Below, piece after piece: positions 16,724 through 25,576 of a DNA stretch of 64,000 bases (position 1 is the stretch's first letter; every line of letters starts with the position of its first letter). The position numbers and the translations under genes were made by a program. Under the pieces are notes generated by a model. The model was not told the origin of the DNA. It did no database searches and saw only the letters and a list, made by a program, of their open reading frames with translations. Source of the stretch: Chromobacterium alticapitis (GTDB lineage: Bacteria > Pseudomonadota > Gammaproteobacteria > Burkholderiales > Chromobacteriaceae); NCBI RefSeq assembly GCF_002924365.1, contig NZ_PQWB01000051.1, forward strand, positions 1 to 64,000, in the 5' to 3' direction.

Positions 16724-17488
16724 ATGCGAGCCCACCTGACCCTGATCACCATAGACCTGTCCTTCCATGCCGCCAGCGCCGGCGTGGTGATGGCCGCGCT
16801 GGAAAAGCACGGCGTTTCCGCCAGCGAGTGGCGAGTGCCGCACGAGCGCGCTTTCGAACTGCTGGCCAGCGGTCAGGGCGACTTGCTGTGCAGCGCTTGG
16901 CTGCCCGGCAGCCACGGCGCCTATCTGGCGCCCTTCGAGCACGAGGTGGAGAAGCTGGCCGCGCTGTACACGCCCTATGCCCTGTGGGGCGTGCCGGACT
17001 ACGCGCCCGCCGACGCCGTGGCCACCCTGGCCGACCTGGCCAAGCCGGAAGTCGCCGCGCGCATGGTCAAGACCATACAGGGCATCAACCCAGGCGCCGG
17101 CATCAGCCGCTTCTCGCTGGAGATCATGGCGCGCTACCGGCTGGACCAGGCCGGCTACCGCTTCCGCCACGGCACGCTGGACGACTGCGCGGCGGCCTTC
17201 GAACAAGCCGTCGCTCGCCGCGACTGGGCCGTGGTTCCGCTGTGGCAGCCGCAGTTCCTGCATTGGACCCACCGCATCCGCGAACTGGCCGATCCGGACG
17301 GCCTGCTGCGCGGCCGCGACGAAGCGACGCTGCTCATCCGCAAGGACGCGCTGGCGCGCCTGCCGCCCGCCGCCGCGGCCGAGCTGCGCGCGCTGCGCCT
17401 GGGCAACCAGGCCATGACCTATCTGGATCACCTGGTCGCGCGCCAGGGCCTGGACCCGCGCATCGCCGCTTCCCGGCTGCCTGGCTGA
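16724..17488 (+). CDS. OpuAC-like substrate-binding domain protein without signal peptide
   Basis: The 254 residues match the glycine betaine/choline-binding domain (OpuAC/ProX type). LLASGQGDLLCSAWLPGSHGAYL at about 47-69, LAALYTPYALWGVPDYAP and TIQGINPGAGIS are typical, and aromatic Trp residues (W60 region, W84, W184 region) could make the quaternary-ammonium cage. The N-terminus, MRAHLTLITIDLSFHAA, does not look like a Sec signal or lipobox, and no permease or ATPase gene is adjacent. A ribosome site AGGAAGAAAG precedes the ATG. It may be a soluble cytosolic sensor or a protein whose export signal I cannot see. Confidence 0.8.
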   Translation: MRAHLTLITIDLSFHAASAGVVMAALEKHGVSASEWRVPHERAFELLASGQGDLLCSAWLPGSHGAYLAPFEHEVEKLAALYTPYALWGVPDYAPADAVATLADLAKPEVAARMVKTIQGINPGAGISRFSLEIMARYRLDQAGYRFRHGTLDDCAAAFEQAVARRDWAVVPLWQPQFLHWTHRIRELADPDGLLRGRDEATLLIRKDALARLPPAAAAELRALRLGNQAMTYLDHLVARQGLDPRIAASRLPG

Positions 17489-17696
17489 GGCGCTGTCCCG
17501 CCGCGACCTCGACATTCAACAAAACGACATTTCCATACCCCTACCCTCAACCCAGTAGACATACGCCGCAAATCCATAGAGCATAGCAAGCTCATCCCCT
17601 GACCCGCCGCGCGCATAGCCGCAGGGGAAGCCATATCGGAAGAGCCGCCGACGCGCTGAAACCGCCCGTCGGCCGTCCGCACATCAGGAGCATGCC

Positions 17697-19199
17697 GTGC
17701 ATTCCAAACCGCATTCGAACCGCATCCGACCGCCGCTGCGGCGCGCCGCGGCCGGGCTGGCCGTCGCGCTGGCGCTGGCCGGCTGCGCAGTCGGCCCGGA
17801 TTTCAAAACGCCCGCCTTGCCCAAGGCCGCCGACGCGCCGTATACCGCCGCCCCGCTGGCCGAGCGCACCGTCAGCGCGGCCGGCGATCGCGTCGGCCAA
17901 TCCGGCGCCAGCCAACGCCTGATCAACGGCCAGGACCTGCCAGCCGAATGGTGGAAACTGTTCCGCTCAGACGCGCTGGATCAACTGATCCGCGCCGCGC
18001 TGGAGCGCAACCCGACGCTGGAAGCCGCCCAGGCCTCGCTGCGCCAAGCCGAGGAAAGCTATAACGCGGCCTCCGGCAACCTGCGCGACCCCGCCGTCAA
18101 CGGCCAGCTCGGCGGCAGCCGCCAGCGCGCGATACTCAGCGGCTCCACGCCCAGCGAATTCAATCTGTACAACGCCTCGGTCAGTGTGTCCTATACCCTG
18201 GATCTGTTCGGCGGCTCGCGCCGGCAACTGGAAGGCCTGACGGCGGCGGTGGACTATCAGCGCTTCCAGACCGAAGGCGCCTACCAAACCCTGATCTCCA
18301 ACGTGGTGACCGCCGCGGTGCAGGAAGCGGCGCTGCGCGGCCAGCTGCAAGCCACGCGCGAACTGCTGCAGGCGCAAGAGGCTCAGCTGGCCATCATCCG
18401 CAAGCAAGTGGAACTGGGCGCGCATCCGCGAGCGGTGGAGCTGACCCAGGGCACGCTGGTGGCGCAAACGCGCGCCCAGATCCCGCCGCTGGAAAAAGCG
18501 CTGGACCAGACCCGCCATCAACTGGCCGCGCTGGCTGGGCGCTTCCCCGGCGAAGGCGGCCTGCCCGAGTTCCGGCTGGAATCGCTGAACCTGCCCACCG
18601 AGCTGCCAGTGTCGCTGCCGTCGGAGCTCGCGCGGCAGCGGCCTGACATCCGCGCCAGCGAGGCGCTGCTGCACCAGGCCAGCGCCAACGTGGGCGTGGC
18701 CACGGCCAACCAGTATCCACAGATCACGCTCAGCGGCAGCTATGGCGACCAGCACACCGTGCTCAAGGGTGTGGATGTAGGCAACACGCTATGGAATATC
18801 GGCGCCGGCCTGACCCAGCCGATATTCAACGGCGGCGCGCTCAGCGCCAAGCGCCGCGCCGCGGAAGCGGCCTACCAGCAGGCGGAGGCGCAATACCGCG
18901 CCACCGTGCTGAAGGCCTTCCAGAACGTGGCGGACAGTCTGCGCGCCATCGAGACCGACGCCGCGGCGCTGAAAGCGCAGGCCGAAGCCGAAACCCAGGC
19001 GCGCGAATCTCTGGAAGTCAACACCCGGCAATACAAGCTGGGCGGCATCAGCTACCTGGCGCTGCTGGACGCGCAACGCAGCTACCAGCAAGCGCGCATA
19101 GGCCTGATCCAGGCCCAGGCGGCGCGCTACGCCGATACCGCCGCGCTGTTCCTCGCGCTGGGCGGCGGCTGGTGGCATCGCCCCGCGGCCGCAGGCTGA
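17697..19199 (+). CDS. efflux outer-membrane lipoprotein (OprM/NodT family)
   Basis: The 500-residue TolC-type channel forms the outer-membrane exit duct of an RND pump. A Sec signal ends with lipobox LALAGC (Cys about 30), followed by VGPDFKTPALP, the standard NodT start. Two repeated halves, each with long coiled helices and beta strands, follow (for example PTLEAAQASLRQAEESYNAASG and YNASVSVSYTLDLFGG). The start is GTG at 17697 with AGGAG seven bases upstream; the nearby ATG at 17692 is in another frame. It is first in the efflux operon, 72 bp before the adaptor gene. Confidence 0.94.
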   Translation: MHSKPHSNRIRPPLRRAAAGLAVALALAGCAVGPDFKTPALPKAADAPYTAAPLAERTVSAAGDRVGQSGASQRLINGQDLPAEWWKLFRSDALDQLIRAALERNPTLEAAQASLRQAEESYNAASGNLRDPAVNGQLGGSRQRAILSGSTPSEFNLYNASVSVSYTLDLFGGSRRQLEGLTAAVDYQRFQTEGAYQTLISNVVTAAVQEAALRGQLQATRELLQAQEAQLAIIRKQVELGAHPRAVELTQGTLVAQTRAQIPPLEKALDQTRHQLAALAGRFPGEGGLPEFRLESLNLPTELPVSLPSELARQRPDIRASEALLHQASANVGVATANQYPQITLSGSYGDQHTVLKGVDVGNTLWNIGAGLTQPIFNGGALSAKRRAAEAAYQQAEAQYRATVLKAFQNVADSLRAIETDAAALKAQAEAETQARESLEVNTRQYKLGGISYLALLDAQRSYQQARIGLIQAQAARYADTAALFLALGGGWWHRPAAAG

Positions 19200-19271
19200 A
19201 ACCAAAACACCAAGCCCGCGCCGCCGGCGCGGGACGCTGAAATTCGAATCGCCATTTAGAGAAGACGAATC

Positions 19272-20378
19272 ATGACCAAACGAATGCTGATCATGCTGGG
19301 CTGCGTGCTGGCGCTGATCGTAGCGCTGGGCCTGGGCTTTTTCCTGCACATCAAGAAGCTGATCGCCAGCGCGCCCAAGCCCGGCGCGCAGACCGTCACC
19401 ACCGCCGTCGCCAAGATGCAGTCCTGGCAGCCTCAACTGAGCGCCGTCGGCACGCTGACCGCCGTCCACGGCGTGGACATCAGCAGCGAAGTGGCCGGCC
19501 AGGTTCGCAGCCTGCACTTCAAATCCGGCCAGGACGTCAAGGCCGGCGACGTGCTGGTGCAACTGAACGCCGACGCCGACCAGGCCCAGCTGCGCTCGCT
19601 GCAGGCCGCCGCCGAGCTGGCCGCCACCACGCTGAAGCGCGACCGCGCCCAGCTGGCGATTGACGGCGTCAGCCAGGCCCAGGTGGACGCGGACGCGGCC
19701 GACCTGAAGAGCAAGACCGCCCTGGTGGCGCAACAGGCGGCGCAAGTGGCCAAAAAGACCATACGCGCGCCGTTCACCGGCCGCCTGGGCATCACCGCCG
19801 TCAACCCGGGCCAGTACCTGAACCCGGGCGACAAGATCGTCACGCTGCAGACCATAGACCCGGTCTATGTGGACTTCACGCTGCCGCAACGCCAGATCGC
19901 CCAAGTGCGCGTGGGCCTGCCGGTCAGCGTCAAAAGCGACGCTTTCGGCGCCGAGGTTTTCCAGGGCAAGATCAACGCGGTCAACCCGAAGATAGACCCG
20001 GCCACCCGCAATGTGCAGGTGGAAGCCACCATCGCCAACCCCAAGCGCAAGCTGCTGCCGGGCATGTTCGCCACCGCCGCCATCGAGGTGGGCAGCAAGC
20101 AGAGCCATCTGACGCTGCCGCAAACCGCCATCACGTATAACCCGTACGGCTCCACCGTGTTCATCGTCAAGCAGGGCAAGAATGGACCGGAAGCGCAGCA
20201 GGCCTTCGTCACCACCGGCGACACCCGCGGCGACCAGGTGGCGATCACCGGCGGCCTAAAGGAAGGCCAGGAAGTGGTGACCAGCGGCCAGCTGAAACTG
20301 AAGACCGGCACCCCGGTCGCGGTCAACAACTCGGTGCAGCCGGCCAACAGCCCGAACCCGACGCCGCAGGAACAATAA
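19272..20378 (+). CDS. RND efflux periplasmic adaptor (membrane fusion protein)
   Basis: The 368-residue HlyD/AcrA-type adaptor links the inner-membrane pump to the outer channel. An uncleaved N-terminal membrane anchor at about residues 5-26 replaces the lipid anchor of AcrA. A biotinyl-lipoyl half with GQVRSLHFKSGQDVKAGDVLVQLN, an alpha-hairpin (about 105-160), the second lipoyl half TIRAPFTGRLGITAVNPGQYLNPGDKIVTLQ, a beta-barrel and a membrane-proximal domain follow. The stop is 9 bp before the pump gene, so they are cotranscribed. Confidence 0.95.
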   Translation: MTKRMLIMLGCVLALIVALGLGFFLHIKKLIASAPKPGAQTVTTAVAKMQSWQPQLSAVGTLTAVHGVDISSEVAGQVRSLHFKSGQDVKAGDVLVQLNADADQAQLRSLQAAAELAATTLKRDRAQLAIDGVSQAQVDADAADLKSKTALVAQQAAQVAKKTIRAPFTGRLGITAVNPGQYLNPGDKIVTLQTIDPVYVDFTLPQRQIAQVRVGLPVSVKSDAFGAEVFQGKINAVNPKIDPATRNVQVEATIANPKRKLLPGMFATAAIEVGSKQSHLTLPQTAITYNPYGSTVFIVKQGKNGPEAQQAFVTTGDTRGDQVAITGGLKEGQEVVTSGQLKLKTGTPVAVNNSVQPANSPNPTPQEQ

Positions 20379-20387
20379 GGCGCAGCC

Positions 20388-23300
20388 ATGAACTTTACCG
20401 ACATCTTCATCAAGCGGCCGGTGCTGGCCACTACGGTCAGCCTGCTGATCGTGGTGCTGGGCCTGCGCTCGCTGTTCGGCCTGCCGATCAACCAGTATCC
20501 GCGCACGCAGAACGCGGTGGTGACCATCTCCACCGCCTACTACGGCGCCGACGCCAAGACCGTGGCGGGCTTCATCACCCAGCCGCTGGAATCGGCCATC
20601 GCCCAGGCTCAGGGCATTGATTATCTGTCCTCGTCCAGCGCCAGCGGCGTGTCCACCATCACCGCCACGCTGCGGCTGAACTATGACGCCAACCGCGCGC
20701 TGACCGAAATCAACACCCAGGTCAACTCGGTGAAAAACCAGCTGCCGCCTCAGGCGCAGCAGCCGGTGCTGACAGTGCAGACCGGCCAGACCACCGACGC
20801 GATGTATATGGGCTTCTACAGCAACGAGCTGCCCACCAACAACGTCACCGACTACCTGGTTCGCGTGGTCAAGCCCAAGCTGGACTCGATACCGGGCGTG
20901 CAAACGGCGGAAATCCTGGGCGCGCGCCAGTTCGCGCTGCGCGCCTGGCTGGATTCGGCCAAGATGGCGGCGCACGGCGTCACCGCGGCCGACGTCAGCG
21001 CCGCACTGGCCGGGAACAACACGCTGACCGCGCTGGGCGCCAGCAAGGGCCAGATGGTGACCATCCCGCTGACGGCCGACACCGACCTGCACTCGGTAAA
21101 CGAGTTCAAACGGCTAGCGGTCAAGCGCAACGGCGACGCCATCGTGCGGCTAGAGGATGTGGCCACCGTGACGCTGGGTTCGGAAAACTATGACTTCAAC
21201 GTCGCATTCAGCGGCGTGCGCTCGGTGTTCATCGGCATCAAGGTGGCGCCGGAAGCCAACATCCTCGATGTGGCGGAACGGGTGCGCGTCGCCTTCCCGG
21301 ACGTGCAGAAACAGCTGCCCACCGGCTTGACCGGCCAGATCGTCTACGACTCCACCGAATTCATCAACACCTCCATCCACGAGGTGGTGAAGACGCTGCT
21401 GGAGGCGCTGGTGATCGTGACCGTGGTGATCTTCCTGTTCCTCGGCAGCTTCCGCGCCGTGGTGGTGCCGGTGATCGCCATGCCGCTGTCGCTGATCGGC
21501 ACCTTCTTCATCATGCTGATGCTGGGCTACTCCATCAACCTGCTGACGCTGCTGGCCCTGGTGCTGGCCATCGGCCTGGTGGTGGACGACGCCATCATCG
21601 TGGTGGAGAACGTGGACCGCCACATGCGCGAGGGCAAGACGCCGTTCGAAGCGTCCATCATCGCCGCGCGCGAACTGGGCGGCCCCATTTTGGCCATGAC
21701 GGTGGTGCTGGTGGCGGTGTACGTGCCCATCGGCTTCCAGGGCGGCCTGACCGGCGCGCTGTTCACCGAGTTCGCCTTTACCCTGGCGGCGGCGGTGACG
21801 GTGTCCGGCGTGGTGGCGCTGACGCTGTCGCCGATGATGTGCTCGCGCTTCTTCAACGCCGACATGGACAACAGCCCCTTCGTCCACGCCATCGACCGCA
21901 CTTTCGAGCGCGTGCGCCACGGCTACCAACGCATTCTGCACAGCCTGCTGGAAACCTGGCCGGTGCTGATCGTGATGGGCGCCATCCTGATCGCCCTCTT
22001 GGGCGTGATGTTCAAGATGTCCAAGTCGGAGCTGGCGCCGGAAGAAGACCAGGGCATCGTGCTGTCCCAGGTGGTGGGCGCGCCCACCGCCACCGCGCAG
22101 CAGATGCAGACCTACGCCAACCAGGTGTTCCAGGTGGGCAAGAGCATGCCGGAATACAAGCAGATGTTCCAGATCACCGGCGTGCCCACCACCAACGCCG
22201 GCATAGGCGGCGTGCTGTTCAAGCCCTGGGACCAGCGCTCGCGCAACGCGCATGAAATCCAGATGGATCTGCAGGCACGCTGGAACAAGATCGCCGGCGC
22301 CCGCGTGGCGGCCTTCCAGTTCCCGCCGCTGCCGGGCGCGTCCGGCCTGCCGGTGCAGTTCGTCATCACCACCACCGAACCGTTCGAAAACCTGAACCAG
22401 GTGACGCAGCAGGTGATGGACAAGGCGCGCGCCTCCGGCAAGTTCTACTTCCTGGACGCCGACCTCAAGATTGACAAGCCGCAAGCTACCCTGGAAGTGG
22501 ATAGGGACAAGATCTCCGCGCTGGGCATGACGCAGCAGGACGTGGGCAACGCCATGTCCGCGGCGCTGGGCGGCGGCTACGTCAACTACTTCTCCATCGA
22601 CGGCCGTTCGTACAAGGTGATCCCGCAGGTGCAGCAGGTGGACCGCCTCAATCCGTCCCAGCTCTTGGACTACTACATCAAAACGCCGGGCGGCAGCATG
22701 ATTCCGCTGGGCACCGTGGCCAAGCTGAAGCAGACGGTGGTGCCGGAATCCATCAGCCGCTTCCAGCAGCTGAACTCCGCCACCATTTCCGGCGTGCCGG
22801 CCGTGTCGCAAGGCGAAGTGCTGCAATACCTGCGCGACACCGTGCAGGAAGCGGCGCCCACCGGCTACACCGTGGACTACGCCGGCCAGTCGCGCCAGTA
22901 CATGCAGGAATCCGGCGGCTTCCTGCTGACCATGCTGTTCGCGGTCATCATCGTGTTCCTGGCGCTGTCGGCCCTGTTCGAGAGCTTCCGCGATCCGGTG
23001 GTGATCCTGGTGTCGGTGCCGCTGGCCCTGTTCGGCGCGATGATGTTCATCTTCCTGGGTTTCTCCTCGCTCAACATCTACACCGAGGTGGGCCTGGTGA
23101 CGCTGATGGGCCTGATCAGCAAGCACGGGATTTTGATCGTGGAAGTGGCCAACGAGCTGCGCAAAACCGGCATGAACAAGCGCCAGGCCATCGAGGAGGC
23201 GGCATCCATCCGGCTGCGCCCCATCCTGATGACCACCGCCGCCATGGTGTTCGGCGTGATCCCGCTGGTGATCGCCTCCGGCGCCGGCGCGGCCGGCCGC

Positions 23301-23450
23301 TACGCCATGGGCCTGGTGATCTTCACCGGCCTGTCCATCGGCACGCTGTTCACGCTGTTCGTGGTGCCGGCGATGTATATGTTCATCGCCTCGCGCCGCG
23401 AGGAAAAGGCTGCAGAGCCCTCCGGCGGAGAAGCGCTGCAGACGCCTTGA
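20388..23450 (+). CDS. RND multidrug efflux permease (HAE1 family)
   Basis: The 1020-residue proton-driven pump has two homologous halves, each with a periplasmic porter loop between TM1 and TM2 and between TM7 and TM8. TM1 is near 12-30 and the first cluster TM2-TM6 is about 330-500. The proton-relay aspartates sit in LAIGLVVDDAIIVVENV (two adjacent Asp) in TM4. Substrates cannot be told from the sequence. No regulator gene is adjacent, which is unusual for such operons; the pump may be regulated elsewhere or be constitutive. A strong terminator follows. Confidence 0.96.
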   Translation: MNFTDIFIKRPVLATTVSLLIVVLGLRSLFGLPINQYPRTQNAVVTISTAYYGADAKTVAGFITQPLESAIAQAQGIDYLSSSSASGVSTITATLRLNYDANRALTEINTQVNSVKNQLPPQAQQPVLTVQTGQTTDAMYMGFYSNELPTNNVTDYLVRVVKPKLDSIPGVQTAEILGARQFALRAWLDSAKMAAHGVTAADVSAALAGNNTLTALGASKGQMVTIPLTADTDLHSVNEFKRLAVKRNGDAIVRLEDVATVTLGSENYDFNVAFSGVRSVFIGIKVAPEANILDVAERVRVAFPDVQKQLPTGLTGQIVYDSTEFINTSIHEVVKTLLEALVIVTVVIFLFLGSFRAVVVPVIAMPLSLIGTFFIMLMLGYSINLLTLLALVLAIGLVVDDAIIVVENVDRHMREGKTPFEASIIAARELGGPILAMTVVLVAVYVPIGFQGGLTGALFTEFAFTLAAAVTVSGVVALTLSPMMCSRFFNADMDNSPFVHAIDRTFERVRHGYQRILHSLLETWPVLIVMGAILIALLGVMFKMSKSELAPEEDQGIVLSQVVGAPTATAQQMQTYANQVFQVGKSMPEYKQMFQITGVPTTNAGIGGVLFKPWDQRSRNAHEIQMDLQARWNKIAGARVAAFQFPPLPGASGLPVQFVITTTEPFENLNQVTQQVMDKARASGKFYFLDADLKIDKPQATLEVDRDKISALGMTQQDVGNAMSAALGGGYVNYFSIDGRSYKVIPQVQQVDRLNPSQLLDYYIKTPGGSMIPLGTVAKLKQTVVPESISRFQQLNSATISGVPAVSQGEVLQYLRDTVQEAAPTGYTVDYAGQSRQYMQESGGFLLTMLFAVIIVFLALSALFESFRDPVVILVSVPLALFGAMMFIFLGFSSLNIYTEVGLVTLMGLISKHGILIVEVANELRKTGMNKRQAIEEAASIRLRPILMTTAAMVFGVIPLVIASGAGAAGRYAMGLVIFTGLSIGTLFTLFVVPAMYMFIASRREEKAAEPSGGEALQTP

Positions 23451-23474
23451 GCGCGGACTTTCGGTTAAAATCTG

Positions 23475-23500
23475 ACGGCGGCCGCTTGGCCGCCGTTTTT
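23475..23500 (+). terminator. rho-independent terminator of the efflux operon
   Basis: ACGGCGGCC (23475-23483), loop GCTT, GGCCGCCGT (23488-23496), then TTTT. It is 24 bp past the pump stop. Confidence 0.88.
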
Positions 23501-23530
23501 CATTGCCTGCCGCCGATGCCATAGTTGGCC

Positions 23531-23572
23531 TGTAGGGCGGAAGCCCCGGCTTGGCCGGGGGGCCGCCCTACA
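23531..23572. repeat. intergenic palindromic repeat (REP-like)
   Basis: TGTAGGGCGG (23531-23540) is the exact reverse complement of CCGCCCTACA (23563-23572). A second stem CCCCGG/CCGGGG (23544-23549, 23555-23560) lies inside. The 42-bp unit resembles the GTAGGGCGG-type intergenic repeats of many proteobacterial genomes. It lies between the efflux terminator and mobA. One copy only is seen in this window, so dispersal is not shown. Confidence 0.55.
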
Positions 23573-23598
23573 CCATCACACGCCTCCAGGAGCCCGTC

Positions 23599-24231
23599 AT
23601 GCCCGCATGCCGCCATGCAAGTCCTCTCACCGCCCTGCTGCTGGCCGGCGGCCAGGGCACGCGCATGGGCGGCGCGGACAAGGGCTGGGTGGCGCTGGAC
23701 GGCGTCGCGCTAGCCGAGCGGACCGCGGCCAGGCTGCGGCCGCAAGCGGACGCGCTGCTGATCAGCGCCAACCGCAATCTGCAACGTTACGCCGCCCTGG
23801 GCCAGGTGGTGACGGATGCGCCGGAATATGAGCGTTGCGGCCCGCTGGCAGGACTGGAGGCCGGGCTGGCCGCCTGCGCCACCGAATGGATGATCACGGC
23901 GCCATGCGACTTGCCCTTGCTGCCGGACGACCTGGCCGCGCGGCTGATGGCGCCCCTGCTGCGCGGCGAGGCAAGAATCAGCGTCGCGCATTGCGCCGGC
24001 CAGCCGCATCCGGTCTGCATGGCGCTGTCGCGCGCGCTGCTGCCCTCCTTGCGCGATTACCTGGCAAATGGCGGACGCCGGGTGCGCGAATGGCAGGCTG
24101 CCAATGGCGCGCTCGCCGTGGTCTTCGACGACGCGCCGCGCGCGTTCAGCAATCTGAACTCGCCGGAGGACCTGGCCAGGCTGGAGCGCGAGTGGAAAGA
24201 CCAGGCCCGAGCCCCCGCGAGCCGCGCCTGA
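23599..24231 (+). CDS. mobA: molybdenum cofactor guanylyltransferase
   Basis: MobA joins GMP to molybdopterin-Mo to make the bis-MGD cofactor of DMSO-reductase-family enzymes. The 210-residue Rossmann nucleotidyltransferase has TALLLAGGQGTRMGGADKGW (the GTP loop) at about 10-29, DAPEYERCGPLAGLEAGL, and APCDLPLLP with the metal-binding Asp. ATG at 23599 follows AGGAG by six bases; an upstream in-frame start lacks one. The stop is directly adjacent to that of convergent fdhD. Its neighbours, fdhD and the FdhF/YdeP-type enzyme, are consumers of the cofactor. Confidence 0.95.
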   Translation: MPACRHASPLTALLLAGGQGTRMGGADKGWVALDGVALAERTAARLRPQADALLISANRNLQRYAALGQVVTDAPEYERCGPLAGLEAGLAACATEWMITAPCDLPLLPDDLAARLMAPLLRGEARISVAHCAGQPHPVCMALSRALLPSLRDYLANGGRRVREWQAANGALAVVFDDAPRAFSNLNSPEDLARLEREWKDQARAPASRA

Positions 24232-25047
24232 TCAGGCTTGAGCTTGGGCGGTGTACTCGACGAAACCGTTCTGCCGGCAGAAGCTGGCCAGCGTCACGCC
24301 GGCGCGGCGCGCGATGTCCACCGCCAGCGAGGTGGGCGCGGAAATGGTGGCCAACATGGGGATGTTGAGCCGCGCCGCCTTGCGCACCAGCTCGTAGCTG
24401 GCGCGGCTGGACAGGAAGACGAAACCGTCTCCGACGCAGGCCTCCTCCATCGCCAGCCAGCCTATCAGCTTGTCCAGCGCGTTATGGCGGCCGACATCCT
24501 CGAACACGGCCAGCACATTGCCCTCCCTATCGCACCAGGCCGCAGCGTGGGCGCAGCCGGTCAGCCGCATCAAATGCTGATGCGGCGGCAAGCCGGCCGC
24601 GGCGCGGGCGATGGCCTGGCCATCGGCGGCGATGGGCTGGCTCGGCGGCGCAATGGCCTCCGGCGCCAGATCCAGCAGGGCCAGGCTCTCTATGCCGCAT
24701 ACGCCGCAGCCGGTGCGCCCGGCCAGCGATCGGCGGCGCTCCTTCATCGCCAAGAAAGCCGGCTGGGCGATTTCCAGCCTGACCTCCGCTCCGCCGCAAA
24801 CCGTCTCGGCCTCCACGTCGAAAATCTCCGACCGCCGCGCGACAATGCCCTCGCTCAAGGCGAAGCCAAGGGCTAGCTCGACCAGATCGCATGGCGTAGC
24901 CATCATCACCGCGTGCGAAATGCCGTTGAACACCAGCGCCACCGGCGCTTCTTCCGCCACCCAATCGACAGCGTCCGACGCCGCGCCGGCCTTGTGCCTC
25001 AGCACCGGCAGCCGGACCGCGCCGGCCTCTTCCCTAATCGCATTCAT
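24232..25047 (-). CDS. fdhD: formate dehydrogenase accessory sulfurtransferase FdhD
   Basis: FdhD passes sulfur from IscS to the molybdenum cofactor, which formate dehydrogenases need for activity. The 271 residues contain TPCDLVELALGFALSEGI, the RTGCGVCGIESL loop with the two functional cysteines (CxxC), and FEDVGRHNALDKLIGW near residues 182-197. FLSSRASYELVRKAA and APTSLAVDIAR follow. It is convergent to mobA and divergent from the small winged-helix gene at 25117. That sharing of one Mo-enzyme block supports its role on the enzyme at 25577. Confidence 0.96.
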   Translation of the reverse strand: MNAIREEAGAVRLPVLRHKAGAASDAVDWVAEEAPVALVFNGISHAVMMATPCDLVELALGFALSEGIVARRSEIFDVEAETVCGGAEVRLEIAQPAFLAMKERRRSLAGRTGCGVCGIESLALLDLAPEAIAPPSQPIAADGQAIARAAAGLPPHQHLMRLTGCAHAAAWCDREGNVLAVFEDVGRHNALDKLIGWLAMEEACVGDGFVFLSSRASYELVRKAARLNIPMLATISAPTSLAVDIARRAGVTLASFCRQNGFVEYTAQAQA

Positions 25048-25116
25048 TCTTTTCTTTCCGCTCCCGCCTGGCCGAGTGCGCTAGACTATGCCCCGCTCCG
25101 CCCCGCAGAACACGCC

Positions 25117-25398
25117 ATGACCTCAGACGAGCCTCTCAAAACCGAACAACTGGACCCCGCCATCGCCGCCTTGCTGGCTCAGCTATGGCGCGCGGAATCC
25201 GCCAGCGACGCGCCCTGGTCATTGCCCAGGCTATGCAAGCAATCCGGCCTGCGCATGAGCACCGTGCGACGCAGCCTGACGCTGCTGGGCGAGCTGGAGT
25301 TGGCGGCGATGCGCGTCGACGAGGCCGGCCAAGGAGAGGCCATGCTGACGGCGCAAGGCAAAGCCCTGTGCCGCCTGCTGTTCGCACCCGCCGGCTGA
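25117..25398 (+). CDS. small putative winged-helix protein of the Mo-enzyme cluster
   Basis: The 93-residue product is mostly helical. WSLPRLCKQSGLRMSTVRRSLTLLGELELAAM at about residues 37-68 reads as a winged helix-turn-helix (helix, turn, recognition helix), then a short wing. No other domain is seen. By recollection, similar small HTH-like proteins sit beside FdhF/YdeP-type genes in Burkholderia and relatives, but I cannot name the family. It lies between divergent fdhD and the oxidoreductase gene, 178 bp upstream of the latter, and could regulate the cluster. Confidence 0.75.
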   Translation: MTSDEPLKTEQLDPAIAALLAQLWRAESASDAPWSLPRLCKQSGLRMSTVRRSLTLLGELELAAMRVDEAGQGEAMLTAQGKALCRLLFAPAG

Positions 25399-25576
25399 CA
25401 TTATCCCCCCGCCGCCGCAGCATGGCCAGCCGCCGGCATAAGCCGCTCCCGCGGCCATGCCGCCAAGATAAAGCCTTGACGCCCCCCCGCCGGCTGGCTT
25501 TATCCTTGCTATCTACCCGCCCGTTCCGCCCTCCCGGCGGTTCGAGTTTCACCGCATACCTATCTGGACATCCCGC

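Noticed and set aside
21150-23522. 790-residue minus-strand frame across the RND pump gene
   Set aside because: Codon-shadow of the pump: extreme His, Gln and Arg content and no known motif.
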